Part shown: positions 6,429-14,477 of the stretch, one piece after another | How the letters are laid out: each line of letters opens with the position of its first letter | Numbering within the stretch: position 1 is the stretch's first letter | Virus record (IMG/VR): IMGVR_UViG_3300025711_000261 | Span: 1-32,850 of that record | Direction: 5' to 3' (one strand) | Length of the DNA stretch: 32,850 bases | Source of the DNA: a virus | Position numbers and translations under genes: made by a program | The notes under the pieces: model-generated | Seen by the model: the letters and a program-made list of their open reading frames with translations, nothing else | What the model was told of the DNA's origin: nothing | Database searches by the model: none

Positions 6429-8027
6429 TCACTTGCCGATGGCAATCCAGTCAATAGAGCCGCCGATATTTAGTTGCCCAGCGCCGTACCATTGGTTATC
6501 AATCAGAAACCCGGTCAGGCTGCGATCACGCATTTGGGCGCCGTTGGAGTTGTTGTTGGCGGCGCCGGCGTACCAAAAAGTGGGCAGCACTCTGCAAAAA
6601 CTGCCGTAGGCCTGGGCAAAGGTCACGCTAAGCGAGCCGCCGGCCGCTTCGGGTCCGATAGTCGTCGTGCCCCAGTTGATGATGATCCCGCCGAGCCACG
6701 ACGGAAAAACCACGTAGCCGTTACCGGTCAAACTCGCCGAGAATCCCCACCGGAGCTTTTTCGGCGTGACATACGCGGTGTCGTCAACGCCGGCGTCGGT
6801 CTGCACTTGGCTAGCTACTTTCGCCCCGCCGGCCACGGCCTCCGTTGCTTGCGTCGCTGCAGTCGTCAAGGTGATGTTGCCGGACCCATCGAACATTGCA
6901 GCGCCGGTGACCGCGCCGGCCAAGTTGATGCCCCGTGCCGTTGCCAGCTTCGCCGCTTTACCGACCACCGTGACACCCGAAACGATGTTGGCGATACCGG
7001 TCCAGATCAGCGCCGTGGCGGTTTTAACGGCCTTGGTGGTCGCCAGAATCACGCTACTGTTGGTGTCCTGGTCGTCGCTGATCGCGTTGGGCAGGTTGCC
7101 GAGGCCTACGTCGTCCTTGGTAGTCGCTCGGGCTCGCAGATTTTCATAGTCACCCACCCGAGCAGCGAAATGCTGCACCAACGGCCCACCGATCGGCTCC
7201 GTAGGGCGGCGGTCGGTGATGGTGCCGGCACTGGGCAGATCGGCGAGCAGCACCTGGTAGTGCTTCACCCCTGCACTGTCGGTGTAGTCCAGACGGTTTG
7301 CCCCATAGGCGATTGTCGCCTTGGCAACCATGTCGCTCAGCTCGCGCTGCATCGCCACGTCGATCCACACCGAGGTCGGAAAAGCACCTGGTGCACTAAA
7401 TTGCAGAGCTGCACGCTCCAGGCGGATGCCCTCGACATAGGCCGTCCCCGCCTTGAGCTGGTAGACATTCCCGACCTTTTCCACCTGCAGGGCGCTGCCG
7501 AAGAAACACGCCCGACCGAACATGTCGCGATTGGCCTGGCGCTCGCGCTCATCGATGCCCGCCAGCCGGACCGTGAAATCGTGCTGCCAGGTGTTGGCAT
7601 TGATTGTGACGCCCGTCAGCGCTTGAGCCCCGTCGAATACCACCAGGAAGTTGCGCGTGAGGTTGTTGCCAACCTGCTGTGGCGGAATATTGCGGCGCTT
7701 TTGCTGGAGCGGCACGTAGGCCACGGCAAACAACACATTTTCCGCGGTTTCCAGCCCGATCCAGTTGAAGTCCCAGTCGCCAATATCCGACCCGATCTGA
7801 GCGCTGTACACGACCTGGTTAGGGTTCACGTACCCGGCGTGCTCGGCCGCAATTGCATGGGTGTAGACGATCCGCGCCGCTGCAGGCTTTCCGGCGGCTC
7901 GGTCGACCGGGGCGTTGGTGTCCAGTCCTGGAATATTGGCAAAGATGAATCGGGAGACTTTCAAGCCGGCATTGGCGGCTTGTTTGGCGGCAATCAGGTT
8001 TTCACCTGCAAGGGTAAGGCTGGCCAT
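6429..8027 (-). CDS. Tail fibre protein (DUF3751 N-term, gp53-like C-term)
   Basis: Receptor-binding fibre of 532 residues. Residues 1-150 match the baseplate-attachment region of phage tail-collar fibres (DUF3751: IFANIPGLD, a VVYSAQIGSDIGDWDFNW-type motif, VAYVPLQ). The middle has a TKDDVGLGNLPNA junction seen in many fibres, followed by an Ala/Thr/Gly-rich shaft (about 330-430). The C-terminus (about 440-532, with VFPSWLGGIIINWG and WIAIGK at the very end) resembles the gp53-like C-terminal domain of other fibres. The distal part determines host range and is normally the most variable. It lies 8 bp after the gpI gene. Confidence 0.85.
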   Translation of the reverse strand: MASLTLAGENLIAAKQAANAGLKVSRFIFANIPGLDTNAPVDRAAGKPAAARIVYTHAIAAEHAGYVNPNQVVYSAQIGSDIGDWDFNWIGLETAENVLFAVAYVPLQQKRRNIPPQQVGNNLTRNFLVVFDGAQALTGVTINANTWQHDFTVRLAGIDERERQANRDMFGRACFFGSALQVEKVGNVYQLKAGTAYVEGIRLERAALQFSAPGAFPTSVWIDVAMQRELSDMVAKATIAYGANRLDYTDSAGVKHYQVLLADLPSAGTITDRRPTEPIGGPLVQHFAARVGDYENLRARATTKDDVGLGNLPNAISDDQDTNSSVILATTKAVKTATALIWTGIANIVSGVTVVGKAAKLATARGINLAGAVTGAAMFDGSGNITLTTAATQATEAVAGGAKVASQVQTDAGVDDTAYVTPKKLRWGFSASLTGNGYVVFPSWLGGIIINWGTTTIGPEAAGGSLSVTFAQAYGSFCRVLPTFWYAGAANNNSNGAQMRDRSLTGFLIDNQWYGAGQLNIGGSIDWIAIGK

Positions 8028-8035
8028 GGAAATTC

Positions 8036-8560
8036 CTACAGGGTGGCGACCAGCGTTTGCTGATCGTCATTGAACTGAACGATGGCGGTGGCCACCGTGA
8101 TTGGGGTGATGGTCGAGAAGTCGTAGCGCCTGCAGGTGCGGCCATACTGCTGGATCAGCACACGCAGCAATTCGGGGTTTTGCGACAGCTGGGAGTCGGA
8201 AAAACGCAGAAGAATCACGTCCCAGTCCCGGCCCGCCTGACGCTCCTCGATCTCGATGTAACCAACACCGAGGCGGACCAGGATGCGTTTCATCCCAGCG
8301 GTGCTGCCGGCGTCGACGGCGTTGATGAAGGCGTACTTGACCCGTAGGCGATACAAGGCCTCGGGTTCGCCCTTGAAGCGGGTGATGTCGCGCTGCCAGG
8401 CCAACAGGTCCAGCACGGTAATGTGGCAGGTGTCCGCGTCCATCTGCAGAAGCGGCCAGCGCAACCAGCCCTCGACGCGTTCCCACCAGGATTGGGCGGC
8501 AGCCTTGAGTTTGGTCAGCTCGACGCCATCGAGCCAGAACGGCAAGTTGATCTTAATCAC
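8036..8560 (-). CDS. I: Baseplate/tail protein gpI
   Basis: Protein of 174 residues, close to P2 gpI (176). It connects the baseplate wedge to the tail fibre. A run of Trp-rich helices at the N-terminus (WWERVEGWLRWPL, about 25-37) and the LLAWQRDITRF segment (about 52-62) fit the tail protein I family. The start codon is GTG at 8560, overlapping the end of gene J by 8 bp. The order J-I-fibre is the conserved arrangement in P2-type phages. Confidence 0.85.
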   Translation of the reverse strand: MIKINLPFWLDGVELTKLKAAAQSWWERVEGWLRWPLLQMDADTCHITVLDLLAWQRDITRFKGEPEALYRLRVKYAFINAVDAGSTAGMKRILVRLGVGYIEIEERQAGRDWDVILLRFSDSQLSQNPELLRVLIQQYGRTCRRYDFSTITPITVATAIVQFNDDQQTLVATL

Positions 8561-9728
8561 GCAACAACACCTCCAAGCTCTGGATCCGTGGAATGTTCAG
8601 CTCGCTGATGATGTCGGCGGTGGCAAAGCGCAGAGACTCGATGCCGGCGAATTTCTGGTGAAGTTCTTCACCTAATCGGCTGAATGAAAACCGCGACTGG
8701 GGATAGGTCAGGGTCGGCTGGAAGTCCGTGGCGGTGCTCTCACGAAACGCGGCACGCACGAACAACGTGGCGTTGTCTTTGAGGGTTGCACGCTGTTCGA
8801 TGGTCAATGTCGACCGTGGCCAGATCTCCAACTTCACGGCGTGCTGGGTTTCAGGCATGACCATCACCAACAGGTCATCGCCGTGGCCATGGTTGCCCTG
8901 GTCGCGGATATGCGCGTTGATTTGCGCCAGGTACGTCGCCGCCGGCACGTCCGCGTCAAACAGGACAAAGGCGTTCGCACTACCCGGACCACGTGGCGCG
9001 CCATGCTGGAAATACACGCCATCCGGGCGCACACCGGGGAAGGCCGAAATCATGGCGCGGTACACCGCATCGGTGTGCCACTGGTTGACCGCAGAAAACT
9101 GGTTGCGGGTGCGCAAACGCAGCTCGTCGTTGGGCTCAGGATCTGCACCTGGTGTGGTCAACCAGCCGTCGGTGTTCACTACCTGGGCAATGCCCGGTAC
9201 CGGTACCGGCAAGATCGCGTAATAACCCGGGGCCAGGTTGAAACCGGCGCCGGTGTCGACCGCCTCGACCGGGATCTGCAGCTGCATCAACCCATCGGCG
9301 AAGATACCCACCGCCGTGGTCACCACCTGGTAGATATGGCCGTTGATTGATGCGGACTGCACCAGCGTTCCGGCCGGTACTTCCAGGGCGCCGCCGGCGG
9401 CTTCGCGGGTGAACAGCAAAAAACCCTTGGCCTTGGTCGCGCCCTTACGCTCGACGTTGACGGCCCAGGCCAGCATGTCGAGCCAGGCGTCTACGGCAGT
9501 CTTGACGAAAAAGTTGGGCAGCACCGTGGCCACGAAAAATTCCAGGATCCACAGCACCGGCTTGGTCACCAGGGCGCGCACCACGCGCCAGAACGGCGAA
9601 TAGGCGCTGGTGTTGCTCAATTTGCTGCCCTGGGCGGCTACCTCTTTTTCCCACTCCTGCAGGAGCCCCGCCTCGGTCGTAGGAATGCCGGCGTCGGCCA
9701 GCGCCTGCTTAAAATCTACGTCACTCAC
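8553..9728 (-). CDS. J: Baseplate wedge protein gpJ
   Basis: Baseplate J family protein of 391 residues (P2 gpJ is about 302), forming the wedge around the hub. The N-terminal helical region is followed by the typical core: an FLLFTREAAGGALEVPAGTL-type motif near residue 105, a GAGFNLAPGYY motif near 160, and the TPGADPEPNDELRLRTRNQF-type segment near 195-215 characteristic of baseplate J. GTG start at 9728, overlapping the stop of the preceding gene (GTGA). Confidence 0.9.
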   Translation of the reverse strand: MSDVDFKQALADAGIPTTEAGLLQEWEKEVAAQGSKLSNTSAYSPFWRVVRALVTKPVLWILEFFVATVLPNFFVKTAVDAWLDMLAWAVNVERKGATKAKGFLLFTREAAGGALEVPAGTLVQSASINGHIYQVVTTAVGIFADGLMQLQIPVEAVDTGAGFNLAPGYYAILPVPVPGIAQVVNTDGWLTTPGADPEPNDELRLRTRNQFSAVNQWHTDAVYRAMISAFPGVRPDGVYFQHGAPRGPGSANAFVLFDADVPAATYLAQINAHIRDQGNHGHGDDLLVMVMPETQHAVKLEIWPRSTLTIEQRATLKDNATLFVRAAFRESTATDFQPTLTYPQSRFSFSRLGEELHQKFAGIESLRFATADIISELNIPRIQSLEVLLRD

Positions 9729-10042
9729 AAAGTCACCTCGATATTGCCGAATTTCAGGGTTGTTGCCGTGACCAGGTACTGGCCTGGCTGCAGCTGGGTG
9801 ATCTGCGCCGTGCCCGGTACCAGGCGCTCGTCGCCCTCCACCAGCAGTTCCAGTTGCTGGATGCAGTCGCGTTGCTTGAGCCGATCGCGCTCGGCCACCA
9901 GGGTGACCAACAGGCCGCTGTCGCGGATCATGTGAGCGATGTCCTGGGCAATGCTGGCCCGGTCATCGATCAGCAGCGGCTGACGCGACGGATCCAGCAC
10001 CAGGTCATTGCCAACAATCAAAAGATCGATGTACTCGCTCAT
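9725..10042 (-). CDS. DUF2590-like baseplate protein
   Basis: Small beta-rich protein of 105 residues in the slot normally occupied by gpW/gp25-type baseplate lysozyme-like proteins. The sequence (MSEYIDLLIVGNDLVLDPS... DDRASIAQDIAHMIRDSGL) resembles DUF2590, a family found in K139/HP1-type phages. Its start overlaps the tape-measure stop by 4 bp (ATGA), and its own stop overlaps the GTG of gpJ. A gp25-like sheath-initiator role is inference from position. Confidence 0.7.
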   Translation of the reverse strand: MSEYIDLLIVGNDLVLDPSRQPLLIDDRASIAQDIAHMIRDSGLLVTLVAERDRLKQRDCIQQLELLVEGDERLVPGTAQITQLQPGQYLVTATTLKFGNIEVTL

Positions 10043-12024
10043 CCGCCCACCGACATGGCAACCATGTTTTCCATCTCCAGGGAGGTCATAGGCTTGCTGT
10101 TGTGGATCTCGACTTTCTCCACGTGCATGCCCTTGTTCTGGCTGCTGTTGTTGTTCTGGATACTCGTCAGCAGCCCGCCCTGGGGCACGGCGTTGGGGCG
10201 CGCCGGTGACAAGCTTGGAATGGCCGCATTGATGGTCTGCTGGGCGCGCTGCGCGGCTGCAGCGCTGTCCATGGTGTTGACGCCAATGTCGGTACCCGGC
10301 ACCTCGGGCATGGCGCCAAAGCGGGTTTCAATCTCGACGCCGGGGATCTTGTTCAGCATCTCGATCAGGCCGTTGATTGCCGTGTGAAAGATCGCGACGA
10401 TGCCGTCCCACGCGGCCTTGGCCATCCCGGCCCAACCACCCATCGACGCGAACCAGTCCGACAACGCGGTGAGCTGGTCGCTGACCCACTTGAACGCCTC
10501 GCTGTTCATCAGCGCGGCCGTCCACTCGTCCCAGTACACAACGGCGGCGATCACCGCCGCGACCAAGGCCATAACCCCGATCACGATCCACACGACCGGG
10601 TTGGCCAGCAGCGCCGCGTTGACCAACCAGATCGCGCCTTGCCACAACAGCATCACGCCACGCAGCAAGCCGAGAACGGCAGTCAGGCCGTAGACCACGG
10701 TGATGTAGCCCAGCATGAAAACCTTCTGCAGGAGGAATACGGCCGTGGTTCGAAGGCTGATCAGTTGCACCACTTTCCAGACAGTGACCATCGAAAGCCA
10801 GACCATGCGGCCGGCGCCGATCGCGAAAGTCAGCAGGGACATGGCGGCAATCAGTGCCAGGATCGTCAGCGTGACGATACCGATCACCCGGGTGATGTTG
10901 GGGAACATCTGGGTCCAGCGGGTCATGGTGCCGGCGATGCCCGACAGCTTGGCCATCAACGGCGTCAGGATCGGAATCAGCGCCTGGCCAAAGGCGATAC
11001 GCAACGCTTCGACCGCTGCCGCGAACTGTTGCCAAGGGTCGACCATGTCCATGGCCATTTTCTGCGCGTCCTCAAGGCCGCGAACCTTCCCCAGCTTTTC
11101 CATGCCGTTGCGCAGGCGGTCGGTGTCCTTGGCCAGGGAGCTGATCACCTGCGCGCCCTCCCCGCCAAACGCTTCCATCAGCTTGGCGCTGGCCGACGCA
11201 CTGGTCAGGTCGCCCAGCTTGCCCTGCAGCTTGTCCATGATCTGCAGCATGGGCAGCGCCTTGCCGTTGGAGTCGGTGAACTTCAGGCCCATTTTTTCGG
11301 ACGCAGCGCCCAGGTTTTCGAAGAACGCCTTGTAACGCCCGCCGGCGTCACCGCCTTCCATGGTGCTGCTCAGCGAGCCGATCACAGCGAACTGCTCGGC
11401 AATATCAACGCCGGCAGCGGTCGCGATAGACCCTACTTCCTTAAAGGCGTCCTTGAGCTGGGCACCGTCGGTGCGGAACAGCTGCACCGCCAAAGCGGTC
11501 TGGCCACCGAGCTTTTCAACCCATTCGCCCTTGCCCATGGCGTCAGCCTGGCCTTTGAACAGGTTGTACATGGTGCCCACGTAGGCGCCCATGGTCTCGG
11601 CGTCGGATTTGGTGGCCTTGGCCAGCAGGTTGCTGGTGTTGGTGAAGGTGGCCAACTGGCTGCCAGTCAGGCCCTTAATGGCGCCCTCAATGCTGTAGGC
11701 CGACGCGACAAAATCCCGGGCGTTCTCGCCATAGTTCACAGAGAAATCCAGGGCCTTCTGATTCAAAGCCGTCAGCGCATCTTCGGCCACACCCAGGGAT
11801 TTGACCTCGCCCAGAGCGCGGTTCATCTCCAGCGCGGGCTGCAGTGATTCGTTGATGCCAACAAAAGCGCCCGTCACACCGGCCAGGCCCATGCCCATGG
11901 TCTTGATGTTCTTTTCGCTTTGCTCGGTCAGCTCGGAAAAGCCCATCTTCACCTTGCCCAGGGGCGCGGTGACCTTGTCGGTCAGAGCCAGGATGAAGTC
12001 CAGGCGGGCGCTACGATCGGCCAT
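10039..12024 (-). CDS. Tail tape measure protein
   Basis: TP901-type tape measure of 661 residues whose length sets tail length. Residues ~60-330 carry the conserved core (ALDFSVNYGENARDFVAS, then the Ala/Gly-rich AFGGEGAQVISSLAKD). A block of several hydrophobic segments follows at about 381-491, thought to be inserted in the host membrane during DNA delivery. The C-terminal ~60 residues are Pro/Asn/Gln-rich. It lies immediately downstream of the frameshifting chaperone gene, the standard arrangement. Confidence 0.92.
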   Translation of the reverse strand: MADRSARLDFILALTDKVTAPLGKVKMGFSELTEQSEKNIKTMGMGLAGVTGAFVGINESLQPALEMNRALGEVKSLGVAEDALTALNQKALDFSVNYGENARDFVASAYSIEGAIKGLTGSQLATFTNTSNLLAKATKSDAETMGAYVGTMYNLFKGQADAMGKGEWVEKLGGQTALAVQLFRTDGAQLKDAFKEVGSIATAAGVDIAEQFAVIGSLSSTMEGGDAGGRYKAFFENLGAASEKMGLKFTDSNGKALPMLQIMDKLQGKLGDLTSASASAKLMEAFGGEGAQVISSLAKDTDRLRNGMEKLGKVRGLEDAQKMAMDMVDPWQQFAAAVEALRIAFGQALIPILTPLMAKLSGIAGTMTRWTQMFPNITRVIGIVTLTILALIAAMSLLTFAIGAGRMVWLSMVTVWKVVQLISLRTTAVFLLQKVFMLGYITVVYGLTAVLGLLRGVMLLWQGAIWLVNAALLANPVVWIVIGVMALVAAVIAAVVYWDEWTAALMNSEAFKWVSDQLTALSDWFASMGGWAGMAKAAWDGIVAIFHTAINGLIEMLNKIPGVEIETRFGAMPEVPGTDIGVNTMDSAAAAQRAQQTINAAIPSLSPARPNAVPQGGLLTSIQNNNSSQNKGMHVEKVEIHNSKPMTSLEMENMVAMSVGG

Positions 12025-12031
12025 GTGGTTC

Positions 12032-12489
12032 CTATCCGTTCAACGCACGGGCAATGCCGCTTGCGACGGCAAATTCCATGCGTTTCCAGTGTTCGTCTTC
12101 CAGCCACTTGGCCGTGCCCATGTTCTCGATGGTGGGCTCGGCACCAGGTAGCCAACGGTTGGTCAGGGCCAGCAACTGGCCCAGGCCGTCTTCGGTCAGG
12201 CGGTCAGCGTGCTCAAGGGCTTTTTTACGATGATCTCGACGTCAGGCGCGTACTCCTCGAGGAGCGCGCCGGCGATTTGCATGGTCATCACCGGGTTGGC
12301 CAACACCTCGCGCAGACCGGCCTTTTCAGCGGGCAACACGGTGCTGCTCAGCAAGTTGAAGGACGGCGCGACCTTGTTGTTGGCGGTCATGGCATTGAAG
12401 TACTTGGTCACGTCCTGGGGCGTCAGGGTGAAGGTGAATTCCTTTTCGCCTACTTCCAGGGTGATTTCGCGGGCTTGGGTCTGGCTCAT
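12032..12489 (-). CDS. Tail assembly chaperone, frameshift product E+E'
   Basis: Fusion of 152 residues made by -1 ribosomal frameshifting near the end of the 97-codon upstream frame (12196-12489). The overlapping frame then continues for 62 codons to a TAG at 12032-12034. Translating the minus strand in the -1 frame after AAG gives an uninterrupted ORF (ALEHADRLTEDGLGQLLALT...) that ends 8 bp before the tape measure start. In long-tailed phages the short and fused products act in a fixed ratio to coat the tape measure during tail assembly. Neither appears in the virion. The fused product is inferred from sequence; the mechanism is well known for P2 and lambda. Confidence 0.8.
12196..12489 (-). 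CDS. Tail assembly chaperone, short product (gpE-like)
   Basis: Protein of 97 residues ending ...IVKKPLSTLTA. The N-terminus (EVGEKEFTFTLTPQDVTKYFNAMT) fits the phage tail assembly chaperone family that binds the tape measure. It is the non-shifted product of the pair; its last seven codons are replaced in the fused form. It starts 42 bp after the spanin stop, with a strong position in the late operon. Confidence 0.82.
   Translation of the reverse strand: MSQTQAREITLEVGEKEFTFTLTPQDVTKYFNAMTANNKVAPSFNLLSSTVLPAEKAGLREVLANPVMTMQIAGALLEEYAPDVEIIVKKPLSTLTA
12220..12226 (-). promoter_or_regulatory. Programmed -1 frameshift site (A AAA AAG)
   Basis: On the minus strand, codons GTA AAA AAG contain the heptamer A AAA AAG in the correct phase for simultaneous slippage of two tRNA-Lys. 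The -1 frame beyond it is open for 62 codons; the 0 frame stops after 7 more. Confidence 0.85.
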
Positions 12490-12531
12490 TGTTCGTATCC
12501 GTTGTGGTGGTTGGTTTAAAGGGGTTTCGGG

Positions 12532-12987
12532 TCAGCGCAGGCACACCTGGTGCACGTAGTCCTGCAGGCCCAAGATCATTTGCTTACTGAGGGCAAGTTG
12601 ATCTCTGAGGGTGAAATAATCCGGTCGAGCGTCTGTTGCGAGTTCGGGGGTACCTGCATCAGCCACGCCGCCGGCGCTGGCTTTTTCGGTGCCGGCGGCG
12701 CTGCAGGTGGCGTTGACGCGCAGCCGCTGACGGCGATCGTCAACAGCGCGCTGCAGCTCAAGGTTTGAAGCGCGTTCATGGTCCAGCTCCAGGGTTCGTT
12801 TAAGATCGATCGCGTCACGGTCGGCCAGCATTTCGCCGCTGATGCGGGCGGCTTCGCGTAGGCCCGTCGCTTCGAACAGGGCGTTGTCACGCTCCTGGCG
12901 GGCGGTGTCGCGTTGCCCCTCCAGGATGTCGAAGCCGATAAATGCGACCACGCACAGCAGCAGCGGAAACAGGATCTCGCGCAGCAT
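12532..12987 (-). CDS. Rz: Inner-membrane spanin Rz
   Basis: Start taken at the ATG at 12987 (151 residues), whose first base is the last base of the endolysin stop. One N-terminal membrane anchor (residues ~5-20, LFPLLLCVVAFIGF) is followed by a long helical periplasmic part with heptad-like QRDTARQERDNALFEATGLREAARI. This is the i-spanin layout: anchored in the inner membrane and spanning the periplasm to meet Rz1 and fuse the two membranes at the end of lysis. A second gene, Rz1, is embedded in another frame. Confidence 0.85.
   Translation of the reverse strand: MLREILFPLLLCVVAFIGFDILEGQRDTARQERDNALFEATGLREAARISGEMLADRDAIDLKRTLELDHERASNLELQRAVDDRRQRLRVNATCSAAGTEKASAGGVADAGTPELATDARPDYFTLRDQLALSKQMILGLQDYVHQVCLR
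12576..12779 (-). CDS. Rz1: Outer-membrane spanin lipoprotein Rz1 (embedded)
   Basis: Protein of 67 residues encoded wholly inside Rz in a different frame. The signal peptide (1-19) ends in the lipobox IAVSGC with Cys20 as the acylated residue. The mature part is short (48 residues) and Pro-rich (PPAAPPAPKKPAP), as usual for Rz1. The start ATG is at 12777-12779. It would pair with Rz to form the envelope-spanning complex. Confidence 0.85.
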   Translation of the reverse strand: MNALQTLSCSALLTIAVSGCASTPPAAPPAPKKPAPAAWLMQVPPNSQQTLDRIISPSEINLPSVSK

Positions 12988-13520
12988 CACAAGCCCTCCG
13001 CGCACATGGCCGCTTCGGCGCGCCGGCGAGCGTGCAGCCCCGGAACAAAGCGCTTGCGGCCCTGTGCGTCGGTGACGGACGACCACACAGGGCTCTTGCC
13101 ATCGGGGCCCCAGGCAAGGGCCTTACAGCCTTCTGCGATCTTGCCGGCATTGATCAGGCCCACGGCACGACTGGCGCAGGTGCTGGGCGTACCGAAGTTG
13201 TGGCCATGGCTGCTCAGGGCGTCGAAGGTCTTCTGCCCGATCGCCGGATTGGTCAGGCAGTCAGCCAGAGCCAGTTGGCCTTTCTCGACCACCAACTGCT
13301 CCACCTCAGCGCAGCGCGCCGGCGACCAGTAGTCACCCACAATCAGCGGGTACGGACTGGTGTAACGGGTGATGCCCTTGCACACGGTCGGCAGGCCACG
13401 GGCCAACTTGTCCGCGTACACGGTGTTCTGGCCGTTACCTTCCCAAGTGCCCAAGAACACGACCAATGCGGAGCTGCAGAGCGTTATGCCACCGGCGGCG
13501 ATCTTGCCGCGCAGGCTCAT
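12987..13520 (-). CDS. SAR endolysin (lysozyme, GH24 type)
   Basis: Peptidoglycan-degrading muramidase of 177 residues. The catalytic E-D-T triad is visible at Glu27 (WEGNG), Asp37 and Thr51 (TVCKGIT). The N-terminal segment (residues 7-25, AAGGITLCSSALVVFLG) is weakly hydrophobic and rich in Ala/Gly/Ser, the mark of a signal-arrest-release domain: secreted by the host Sec system, membrane-tethered and inactive until released. Cys15 within the SAR segment and Cys47 near the active site could form a P1-Lyz-like disulfide switch (inference). It overlaps the holin candidate by 4 bp and Rz by 1 bp. Confidence 0.88.
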   Translation of the reverse strand: MSLRGKIAAGGITLCSSALVVFLGTWEGNGQNTVYADKLARGLPTVCKGITRYTSPYPLIVGDYWSPARCAEVEQLVVEKGQLALADCLTNPAIGQKTFDALSSHGHNFGTPSTCASRAVGLINAGKIAEGCKALAWGPDGKSPVWSSVTDAQGRKRFVPGLHARRRAEAAMCAEGL

Positions 13521-13813
13521 GGGAACAGGATCCGCAACAGCGCCGGCCCGACCATCTGCGCGACCACACCCAGCACGGTCAGCACCGCCAACATGCGGGT
13601 GACCTTGGTGCCGATGTCGGACACGGTGGCCGTCAGCTCGCGCTGACCATCGTTCAAATCCGAGAGCTGTACCGCCATGTGTTCGAATTCGCCTTCCAAC
13701 CGGGTGACACGGGTCGGCACGGTTTCGTGGCGTTCCTCCAGGTCGCTGACGCGGTGTTCAAGCACAGCGAAGCGGCTTTCCAGGGTGCCTTTGGGCTTGG
13801 CGCGAGCGGTCAT
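13517..13813 (-). CDS. Holin candidate with C-terminal membrane segment
   Basis: Protein of 98 residues. Residues ~10-70 form a charged coiled coil with heptads (SRFAVLEHRVSDLEERHETVP); residues ~73-95 are one hydrophobic segment (MLAVLTVLGVVAQMVGPALL). It sits directly upstream of the endolysin with a 4-bp overlap, the usual place for a holin or pinholin that depolarises the membrane and releases the SAR endolysin. A single C-terminal transmembrane helix after a coiled coil is less usual than a multi-pass holin, so an antiholin or a lysis accessory protein remains possible. Confidence 0.5.
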   Translation of the reverse strand: MTARAKPKGTLESRFAVLEHRVSDLEERHETVPTRVTRLEGEFEHMAVQLSDLNDGQRELTATVSDIGTKVTRMLAVLTVLGVVAQMVGPALLRILFP

Positions 13814-14022
13814 CGGCGCTGTCCTTGCTCAACAAGTGATTGGCATGGAACACAGCGAGTCATCCCGCCCAGGGCCTGGCGCTTTTCCGGGATAGGCTTA
13901 TCGCAGTCTTCGCAGTGGGTCAGGCTTGGCCCGCTCGGCCGTGCTGCAGCAAGTGCGGCCGCGATCGCCGCGTCACGCTGACGTTGTTCCAGGGCCTGGG
14001 CGCGATCGAACGGGCAAACCAT
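13810..14022 (-). CDS. TraR/DksA-like C4 zinc-finger protein
   Basis: Protein of 70 residues with four Cys in the arrangement C-x2-C-x17-C-x2-C (CEDCDKPIPEKRQALGGMTRCVPC), the TraR/DksA zinc-binding signature. Phage members bind RNA polymerase's secondary channel and may shift host transcription. It lies in the late operon between the tube gene and the holin candidate, overlapping both (1 and 4 bp). A small Cys4 protein here is common in P2-type phages; its exact role is not known. Confidence 0.8.
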   Translation of the reverse strand: MVCPFDRAQALEQRQRDAAIAAALAAARPSGPSLTHCEDCDKPIPEKRQALGGMTRCVPCQSLVEQGQRR

Positions 14023-14471
14023 CAGCGCAGGCCCTCGATCTCTGCAGCAGCCAGGTACGGCACGCCGTTGACGCGAATGAAATCCGGGCTGGTGACGTCG
14101 AAAGGCACCTTGTGCTTGGACTTCTCGCCGCCCTTGGGGTCGACACTCAGCAGGCTGGATACCTTCAACTTGCAGCCGAAGGCCTCAATGCGCAGCTCTT
14201 CTTCGCCGGCCTTGGCGAAGAACACCGAGTCGAAGGGCTCCAACTGTCGGAAGCTGCCGGCAGCGCGAGCGGCCTCGATCAGCAGGTTGAAATTGCTGGT
14301 GTCGAATTCGAATTCACCGCTGCACGACACATCGCCGTCGACGTGCCCGTTGGGCACGCCCCGCGATTGCGCCACGGCGGTGTTATCGGTGACGTCCAGG
14401 GTGCAGCTTTCAACGTGGATCTGCAGGTCACCCAGGTTGATGTCGAAGTTTTTACCGCCAATACGGGACAT
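14022..14471 (-). CDS. Tail tube protein (DUF2597-like)
   Basis: Protein of 149 residues that stacks into the inner tail tube. Its compact beta-sandwich composition (begins MSRIGGKNFDINLGDLQIHVES, ends YLAAAEIEGLR) fits DUF2597, the tube family of HP1/K139-type phages. It follows the sheath gene by 6 bp and overlaps the zinc-finger gene by one base. Sheath and tube side by side is diagnostic of contractile tails. Confidence 0.78.
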   Translation of the reverse strand: MSRIGGKNFDINLGDLQIHVESCTLDVTDNTAVAQSRGVPNGHVDGDVSCSGEFEFDTSNFNLLIEAARAAGSFRQLEPFDSVFFAKAGEEELRIEAFGCKLKVSSLLSVDPKGGEKSKHKVPFDVTSPDFIRVNGVPYLAAAEIEGLR

Positions 14472-14477
14472 ACGGGA

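Noticed and set aside
6474-8063. Plus-strand open frame of 529 codons
   Set aside because: Antisense to the tail fibre gene, no ribosome binding site or recognisable domain.
10384-11847. Plus-strand open frame of 487 codons
   Set aside because: Antisense to the tape measure gene; composition is His/Arg/Gln-rich as in a shadow frame.
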